A model generated the notes under the pieces. The model was not told where the DNA came from. It did not search any database and saw only the letters and a program-made list of their open reading frames with translations. The position numbers and the translations under genes are program-made. From CAYMLQ01 sp964390795 (GTDB lineage Bacteria; Verrucomicrobiota; Kiritimatiellia; RFP12; UBA1067): a DNA stretch of 58,542 nucleotides. The stretch is taken from the NCBI GenBank assembly GCA_964390795.1, contig CAYMLQ010000002.1, positions 1-58,542 of the forward strand, in the 5' to 3' direction. Below, piece by piece: positions 1 to 6,600 of the stretch. The stretch's first letter is position 1. Every line of letters begins with the position of its first letter.

Positions 1-404
1 TGATGGAGTCCAAGCAGGTGGACACGGTCAGCAAGGTTCCGCTGCTGGGCGACATTCCTTATTTGGGGCGGCTGTTCAGCTACAAAGGCACGGAAAGGAG
101 GCAGGCGCATCTGGTGCTGCTGATCCGTCCGACGGTGCTGGATGAAGACAAGCCGAATACGGGCTTTGAAGATCCCTCCCTGAAGATTGCGGAGCCGATG
201 CTGCAGGGGGTCGGAAAGACGCTTGCGCCGAACAAGGGCGAGGATCCGCTTGTCGCCAAAGAGAGGTCCCTGCTGGAAAGAATGGGCTGGCGGAAGAAGG
301 CAGAGGCGACGGAGCCGGCCGAAGCGGTTGCCGAGCCGTCGTCCGAAGCGCCTGTCACGCCGGTCAACCACGGATCGACCGAGGCCGAAGCCGCCGGGAA
401 GTGA
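1..404 (+). CDS. Secretin (GspD/PilQ family), C-terminal fragment
   Basis: This is the 3' end of a gene that begins before the window. The residues LLGDIPYLGRLFSYKG followed by AHLVLLIRPTVLDE are the typical end of the secretin domain, the outer-membrane multimeric channel of type II secretion and type IV pilus systems. About 75 residues rich in Ala, Glu and Pro follow the secretin fold, an extension of no recognised function. The pseudopilin genes downstream on the same strand fit a secretion or pilus locus. Whether it is GspD or PilQ cannot be told from the fragment. Confidence 0.85.
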   Translation, partial: MESKQVDTVSKVPLLGDIPYLGRLFSYKGTERRQAHLVLLIRPTVLDEDKPNTGFEDPSLKIAEPMLQGVGKTLAPNKGEDPLVAKERSLLERMGWRKKAEATEPAEAVAEPSSEAPVTPVNHGSTEAEAAGK

Positions 405-421
405 GAAAAGTGAAACTTTTT

Positions 422-492
422 TGCCCACGAATGGCGCGAATAGACGCGAATGGATCGATGTATTGATTCGTGAAATTCGCATGATTCGCGGG
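422..492. repeat. Imperfect inverted repeat, REP-like
   Basis: The left arm GCCCACGAATGGCGCGAAT and the right arm (reverse complement GCCCGCGAATCATGCGAAT) pair at about 15 of 19 positions around a ~30-base middle. It lies just after the secretin stop and could serve as a transcript-end hairpin or be a REP-type element. Confidence 0.55.
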
Positions 493-559
493 CCAGAACC
501 CTGAACGCTGAACCCAGAACCCTGACCCCTGAACGCTGAACCCTGAAAGAGTGGAGGAA

Positions 560-717
560 CTACGAAACACGCAAAAAACGCGAAATGAATGCCTTGCGGA
601 AAAAGGATTGCCTGCGACCAAACAACCACACCGGTTGGGTTTGAATCGAGTGAGATGGCAACGGATCTCCAAAACATGGGTCATAGATCATTTTCGCGCA
701 TTTCGCGTGTTTCGTAG
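560..717. repeat. 158-bp MITE-like element, copy A
   Basis: The element starts with CTACGAAACACGC and ends with GCGTGTTTCGTAG, an exact 13-bp terminal inverted repeat. Copy B at 916-1073 has the same length, the same ends and a recognisably related interior. It encodes no transposase, so any movement would need a protein supplied elsewhere. Confidence 0.7.
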
Positions 718-820
718 TGACGTAAGCTGCGCACCCGTTTGTAGTGAGCCCGTGAGGGCGTTCTTGTTCGATTTTTCGCCGGCAGCCGACTTTTCCAGCG
801 CAAGCTGTTGTAGGATTATG

Positions 821-903
821 AACGCAGAACCCCTGAACCCTGACCCCTGACCCCTGAACCCCTGACCCCTGAACCCCTGACCCCTGAACCCCTGAACCCT
901 GAA
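821..903. repeat. Tandem array of CCCCTGAA/CCCCTGAC units
   Basis: About ten near-identical 7-9 base units (CCCTGAACC, CCCCTGACC) stand head to tail directly before copy B of the 158-bp element. A shorter array of the same unit (498-546) precedes copy A, so array and element seem to travel together. Confidence 0.75.
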
Positions 904-915
904 AGAGCGGTGAAA

Positions 916-1073
916 CTACGAAACACGCTAAAAACGCGAAATGAATGCCTTGCGGATCAAGGGTTGCCAGAGACCAAAAAACCTCACCTGTTGGATTTGA
1001 GTCAAGTGAGAGGGTAACGGACTCGCAGCACATTGATCAAAAATCATTTTCGCGCATTTCGCGTGTTTCGTAG
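916..1073. repeat. 158-bp MITE-like element, copy B
   Basis: Second copy of the element described at 560-717, in the same orientation, 198 bp downstream. It has the same 13-bp terminal inverted repeat and identical total length. It ends 32 bp before the first pseudopilin start. Confidence 0.7.
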
Positions 1074-1105
1074 TGATATAAATTGCCGGATTTAGGCTGA
1101 GACAA

Positions 1106-1621
1106 ATGCTGCAAACAACGAAAAGCGAACGCACGATCCGAACCGCCGGTTTCACGCTGGTGGAACTGATGGTGTCGCTGTTGATTGTCGGCATCGTGAT
1201 GATGGGCTGGTGGCGGATCATGAACGCAACCAGCCCTTATCGCGAGGCGCAGCGCCGCGCGGCGGTGGAGGTTGCGGCGGGGGTGCTGGACATTCTGTCG
1301 GATCCTCTGTTTTCCGAGGACGATGCCAGCCTGTGGGTTTATCAATTGGTAGAGCCAGTCACGTCCGGGAGGGTGACAAAGTACTCGATGGATAAAAGCC
1401 AGAAAATCCCTTTCCCAGCCGGGTGGCTGCCACACGGCACTCTTATGAGGTACACTCTGACCGTGGAAGGGGGCGTCACACCTTCAGTGAATGCGTGGCA
1501 GAGGTGGTCAAGTGGGGGAGTTCCCGTGAGTTGCGTATGGTCGACTATCAGGCTCTATGACAGGGATGAAACAACAAATCACTTTGCCGTGTTCACACAG
1601 TTACTTCAGGTTATACAATAA
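1106..1621 (+). CDS. Type II secretion/type IV pilus pseudopilin
   Basis: This 171-residue protein has a class III prepilin signal: a short basic leader, then the cleavage motif TAGFTLVEL with Gly-1, Phe+1 and Glu+5, followed by a hydrophobic helix of about 20 residues. Such proteins are processed by a prepilin peptidase and built into a periplasmic pseudopilus or pilus. The C-terminal part is not recognisable, so the minor class (GspI, GspJ or other) is uncertain. A second pseudopilin gene follows 10 bases later, indicating an operon. The start ATG lacks a strong ribosome-binding site. Confidence 0.8.
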   Translation: MLQTTKSERTIRTAGFTLVELMVSLLIVGIVMMGWWRIMNATSPYREAQRRAAVEVAAGVLDILSDPLFSEDDASLWVYQLVEPVTSGRVTKYSMDKSQKIPFPAGWLPHGTLMRYTLTVEGGVTPSVNAWQRWSSGGVPVSCVWSTIRLYDRDETTNHFAVFTQLLQVIQ

Positions 1622-1631
1622 GGAATTACCG

Positions 1632-2312
1632 ATGAAGTACGGCAGGTCAGACAGAGCCGCCAAGCGGTTGGTTCCGGACAATGCCCCTACTCCTTCAGCT
1701 GTTGATAGGGGAACGTCAGGTTATACACTGATCGAGCTTCTGGTTGTTGCGGTGATTATTGTTGTGGCGGTCGTGAGTGTGGGAACCGGTTTCGCCCGAA
1801 TCTCTTCGCTGGAAGAGAGTAACCGCGAAAAAGCAAGGGTGCTCGAGGCGCTATGCGTTCGTGCTGCGGTCATGCAGCCCCGTGTGGCAATCGGTGCGGC
1901 GGTTACGACGTTGACTGCGGATTCGGAAGTCAAAATCCGGTATCCTAAAATTATCTTTGGCGTGGCGTTCGAGACGAATCAGTTTCTGCAAGTGACGAAC
2001 TACGTGATGCGCATACGCGATGCGACCGGGACGCTGGAAGGACAGGTCTACAGCGCCAAAGAAACGAACCAGCGGCGCGAGCAGGCCTCTTACGGGTGGG
2101 CGGACACGCTGTTTATCCGCCAGTCCCGACAATCTCAAATGATCGGAAACAGTATGATGCCCATCACTGATTGGGCCGACCCGAGGGTCACCAACGGGTT
2201 GTTGGTTCGGTATTCAGCCGATGTGCCGATGATGAGCAACCGTGTTCAAATTATCGATGAGGTCAGTCTCACGGTGCCGGTCAGGTTACGGAACGGCAAC
2301 GGGGTTTATTGA
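1632..2312 (+). CDS. Second pseudopilin with prepilin N-terminal motif
   Basis: The start ATG at 1632 follows TAAGGA and gives 226 residues. A long basic leader of about 30 residues precedes TSGYTLIELLVVAVIIV, a class III prepilin site with Glu+5 and a hydrophobic helix. A reading frame extends further upstream but overlaps the previous gene and has no ribosome site. It resembles GspH-type minor pseudopilins in length and layout, though the C-terminal domain gives no firm assignment. Its stop overlaps a possible TTG start of the next gene. Confidence 0.8.
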   Translation: MKYGRSDRAAKRLVPDNAPTPSAVDRGTSGYTLIELLVVAVIIVVAVVSVGTGFARISSLEESNREKARVLEALCVRAAVMQPRVAIGAAVTTLTADSEVKIRYPKIIFGVAFETNQFLQVTNYVMRIRDATGTLEGQVYSAKETNQRREQASYGWADTLFIRQSRQSQMIGNSMMPITDWADPRVTNGLLVRYSADVPMMSNRVQIIDEVSLTVPVRLRNGNGVY

Positions 2313-2332
2313 ATCGGAACGGGGCTGTTCAA

Positions 2333-3682
2333 ATGAAAAACGGAAAAGAGACGTGTGCGCTGAGGAGTGCGGACTGCCTGATGAGACCGGGCAGAACCAG
2401 CAATGGAGGTTCCCGTGCCGGCGGCATGCTGATTGCGCTGAGTCTTTTCTTTGCCGTAGCCGGTATCTTGTTTGGCCTTGGGCGTCTGAAGGCGCACGAG
2501 TTACAGGTGAAAAGGCGGCTGGAGCGCCAGTACGAGATCGACAAAATATTGGCAACCCGGAGTGCGTTGAACATGATCCGGGCAACGACGGTGGCAGCGG
2601 TGACGGGTGAGGAAGTGAGTGGCTTTACGAACAGTTTCTCGAGCGGGTTAGGACAAGACTTGGAAGTGCGAGTGATTCCTGTTCCGCCACTGCTGCGTGA
2701 AGACATGGAAACAAATGTGAATTGGAGGATAAAAGCGATCCCCCCTACAAGAGTAAAGCTAGGTGAAGACCCTGCCTATCCAGCATCAACATCGAGGGAC
2801 AGGGTCGTTAGATTTTCATGTCTTACCGGTTCGGTTGAGCGGAGTTGTGCCATTTTCGAAAAGTTGATGTTCAAGAAAGAGAATTCGACGAACGAGGTGC
2901 CTTTAAGTTGGCTAGAAACACCGTTCGGCTTGATTTATCGTTTGGATCCGGGTTCTGCCGCGGCATCAAACGGGTTTTATCGTTTAGGATTCTATCTCGT
3001 CGGGATGGGTGGGTCGCAGGGGCTTTCTTTTGGTGGAGTCCTTACTGCAGGTAACCTCGATAATGCAATGAATGAATGTCCTGCGATCATGCTAGAGACC
3101 ACGGCAACCAGCTTGGGCGGGTACGGGGAAAGCGTTATAAGGAACTTCAAAGTCAGAAACATGCCAAGCGGTAGTTCCGACATCGGGATCGTCAATTGCA
3201 TCAATAATGTCGATTGCAAACTAATACAAGCATCTGGTTTCTTGCTCTCCGGATATAATGCCGTGGCGTTCGCCGAGACCTCGCTGGGCGATATGGTTTT
3301 CTCGGATTCGCTGCCTCCTTTGAAGGATTTGGTCGATGACGACGCGTTCACGAATTCGTGGATTGTGATCAAACATACTTTCCCGGCTAACTTCGCTCCT
3401 GGAACCAATGCGACGATGACCATTACGCTTGACTCCTTTGATGTACGGGAACCGAAGACGTTTGCGGTGTCCGTTTTTAACAGGGAAGTCGAGAAAAAAG
3501 TCGAACTGACGGGAACAAATTTTATCCCCGATGTGTCCACCTGGACGTTGATGACCTCGTTCCCTAATGGCATGGGCGGTTTGGGACAATCATGCGTGAT
3601 CGACACGTTTGGTGCAGAGACTACATCGTTGTGGAGTGAGAGAAGAGGGATTGATCCGAGGGAAAAGGACAAGTTGAGATAA
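2333..3682 (+). CDS. Membrane-anchored component of the pseudopilin operon
   Basis: The protein of about 449 residues has one N-terminal hydrophobic segment (GGMLIALSLFFAVAGILFGL) followed by a long soluble region. The segment begins after a Gly, as in pilins, but lacks the Glu at +5, which recalls GspK or PilX-type minor components. It may start at ATG 2333 or at TTG 2309, which overlaps the previous stop; ATG is chosen as the stronger codon. It ends in TAATG, sharing one base with the giant gene downstream, so the two are translationally coupled. No specific function can be assigned. Confidence 0.65.
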   Translation: MKNGKETCALRSADCLMRPGRTSNGGSRAGGMLIALSLFFAVAGILFGLGRLKAHELQVKRRLERQYEIDKILATRSALNMIRATTVAAVTGEEVSGFTNSFSSGLGQDLEVRVIPVPPLLREDMETNVNWRIKAIPPTRVKLGEDPAYPASTSRDRVVRFSCLTGSVERSCAIFEKLMFKKENSTNEVPLSWLETPFGLIYRLDPGSAAASNGFYRLGFYLVGMGGSQGLSFGGVLTAGNLDNAMNECPAIMLETTATSLGGYGESVIRNFKVRNMPSGSSDIGIVNCINNVDCKLIQASGFLLSGYNAVAFAETSLGDMVFSDSLPPLKDLVDDDAFTNSWIVIKHTFPANFAPGTNATMTITLDSFDVREPKTFAVSVFNREVEKKVELTGTNFIPDVSTWTLMTSFPNGMGGLGQSCVIDTFGAETTSLWSERRGIDPREKDKLR

Positions 3683-6600
3683 TGAGAACATCTACCGGGA
3701 TTCTTTTCGGATTGATTTACATGGCCGGTGTGTCGGCCCACGCTGTTCCTGCACCTTCAGCGGTATCGGCATCTTTAGGAACGAGTACGCAATGTGTCAT
3801 TGTGCAATGGGGCAGTGTGTCCAATGCGGTTGCATATCAGGTTCAAAGGGGTACGAGTTTAGATGTTTATGGAGAATTGATATACAATTGGCGCTCCGGG
3901 TGGGTGCACACACTGGAGCAGGAGGATGTAAGCGCAGGTTCTGGTGTTGTGTCGTATTATCAGGTGAGAGCCTCCGAAAGCCCCTTGGGCACAGCGGCAA
4001 GCGCTTGGAGTTCGCCTCTTGTTCGCGGGTTCCGCGCACTACCTCTGGACATGGTCATGCCGGGATCGCCTTTGCGGTTCACCCCGGGCGGTGATGCCGC
4101 ATGGGTGGGGCAGTATCCTCCTGGAGATCTGGATGATGCGTTTGTCAACCTACCGGTGACGTCCGACCAATCGACGTGGTTGTCGCTTGAGGTGTATGGT
4201 CCGGGAACGCTGACCTTTCAATGGCGGACAGACTGTGATTTCTGGGATGATTTTACCTGTAAAGTAAATGGAAACGACACTTTCGATCCTATCTTCGGAG
4301 TGACCGCTTGGGAACCGCGCACGTTGATGCTGTATGATGAAACAAACATAGTCCGTTGGGTTTACAACAATACGCCTTGGGGTAATGATGGGTTGGGGTG
4401 GGTGTGGGTAAAGGATGTGGTCTGGATGCCGTCGGGCGCCGTCCTTGAGCCTCCGGCACATGTGCAGGCGTCAGATGGTGCGTTCTTTCAAAAGACGCGA
4501 ATCACATGGGATGCAGTGCCAAGCGCAACGCATTATGAGGTGTCGAGGGCGGACTCAGCGAACGGTGTTAAAGAGATAGTGGTGTCTTGGGCTGCGGGAC
4601 TGACAGCCGATGATACGGGAGGCACCGCAGGGGCGAGCTATTACTATTTTGTTCGTGCGGCGATCAATGCTTCAGGAGAAAAAGCCAGTAATTACAGTCT
4701 GCCTGACATCGGGTTTGCGGGACGGCGACCGGGCAATGACTATATTAGAGACGTTGCGGCGCTGGCCGGTTCTGACGTCGGCGTGACGCAAGGTGACTGT
4801 ACCTGGGCGTCGGTGCAATCGGGCGAGCCTTTGCATGCCGGGTTTGCGGATGCGACGAATTCGGTGTGGTGGAACTGGACGGCCACGGCGAACACGTCGG
4901 TCACGTTTAAGGTGCAAGGGAGCGTGACCAATTATCAGGCGGTGCTGGCGGTCTACACGAATGCGGGCAGCGTGGTCGGAACGCTGGTGCCGATCACGAG
5001 CGGGTGGCAGGATACAAACGAGTGGGCCGGCGTGACCTTCGACGCGGTGGCGGGCGCGACGTATTTCTTTGCCGTGGCGGGCCGCGACGGGGTGGGCAGC
5101 CCCGTGACCCTGCGCTGGGCCGTGGAGGGCTGGCAGTGCCCCGCGCCAGCGAACGTTCAGGCGACCGACGGCACCCTGATCGGGACGGTTCGGGTGACGT
5201 GGGACGCGGTGGCCGACGCGGAGGCGTATGAGGTCAGCCGTGCAGCGACCCTCGGAGCGGGAACAAGCGAGGGGATGCCTGGAACGCCGACCTCCGACCT
5301 CCGATCTCCGACCTCCGACTTCCGACCTCCGACCTCTGAAGTCCTCGGCAAGCTTGTGGTGTCGCCGTGGTGTACGTCCGTCACCTTTGATGACACCGCC
5401 GTAAGCGACGGCTCCACCAACTATTACACGGTCCGGGCTGCGTTCGACACGACCGGCTGGGCCGCGAGTGCCGACAGTCTGCCGGATACTGGGTATGCCC
5501 AGCCGCGTCCGGCGAACGACCGGCTCGCGAACGCGCAGGTGCTTGACGCGCGATACGGCGGCTCGCTGCCGGGCGATTGTCTGTGGGCCACGTTCGAGCC
5601 AGACGAGCCGCTGCATGGCGGGGTTGAGGGCGCGACCAATTCGGTGTGGTGGAACTGGACGGCGCCGACGAACGCTTCGGTGTTTTTCGAGACGCAGGGG
5701 AGCGATACGAACGTCATGCCGGTGTTGGCCGTGTATACCAACGCGGGCAGCGCGGCAGGCACGCTGGTCGCGATCACGAACGGGGTTTCCGGAACGAACG
5801 GCTGGGCGAGCGCGACCTTTGACGCCGTGGCGGGTGCGACGTATCTGATCGCGGTGGCGGGTGCAGACGGGGCGGGCGGGCCGCTGACGCTGCGCTGGGC
5901 CGTCGCGGGCTGGCTCTGTCCGGCCCCGGTGAATGTGCGGGCGTCCGACGGCGCGCTGTACGAGACGGTGCGGGTGACGTGGGACGCCGTGCCTGACGCG
6001 ACGCATTACGAGGTCTGGCGCGCGGCGAGCCTCAGGCCGGGCAGCCTGAAGACGCGGGTCTCGCCGTGGGTGCCGGCGACCTTCTTTGACGACACGACCG
6101 GTAACCGCGGCGTGACCTATTACTACTTCGTGCGGGCCGCGACCGACGCGGCAGGCTGGCTGGCGGGACCGTACGGTCTGTCCGACGCGGGCTCTTCGGG
6201 TCTGCGTCCGTCGAACGACAACCAAGTCTCGGCTGCGGTGCTCGCGGGCGAGGCGGGCGTCGCGGCCGGTAACAACGCGCTGGCGTCGTTTGAGCCCGGC
6301 GAGCCGGAGCATGGCGGCTTTGCCGATGCGGCGAACTCGGTGTGGTGGCGCTGGGTGGCGCCGAGCAACGCGGTCTTCGTCTTTACCACCGAGGGGAGCG
6401 GCACGAACTTTAATCCGGTGCTGGCGGTGTATACCAATGCGGCTGGCGGACTGGCGCCCGTGGCCGCTGCGGAGCAGGGGGCGAACGCGTACGCCCAGGT
6501 CGGCTTTGTGGCGAAGGCGGGCGTCACATACCTGATCGCGGTGGCCGGACGGCAGGCGCTGGGCGGTGCCGTTGTGCTGAACTGGGAGCTGACGCTGCCC

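Larger units (their letters stand above)
405..1105. other. 701-bp gene-free stretch made of short repeats
   Basis: No convincing gene is present. The stretch holds an imperfect inverted repeat at 422-492, CTGAACCC-type tandem units at 498-546 and 821-903, and two copies of a 158-bp element bounded by inverted ends (560-717 and 916-1073). Any promoter for the pseudopilin gene at 1106 would lie in or just after the second copy. Confidence 0.7.
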
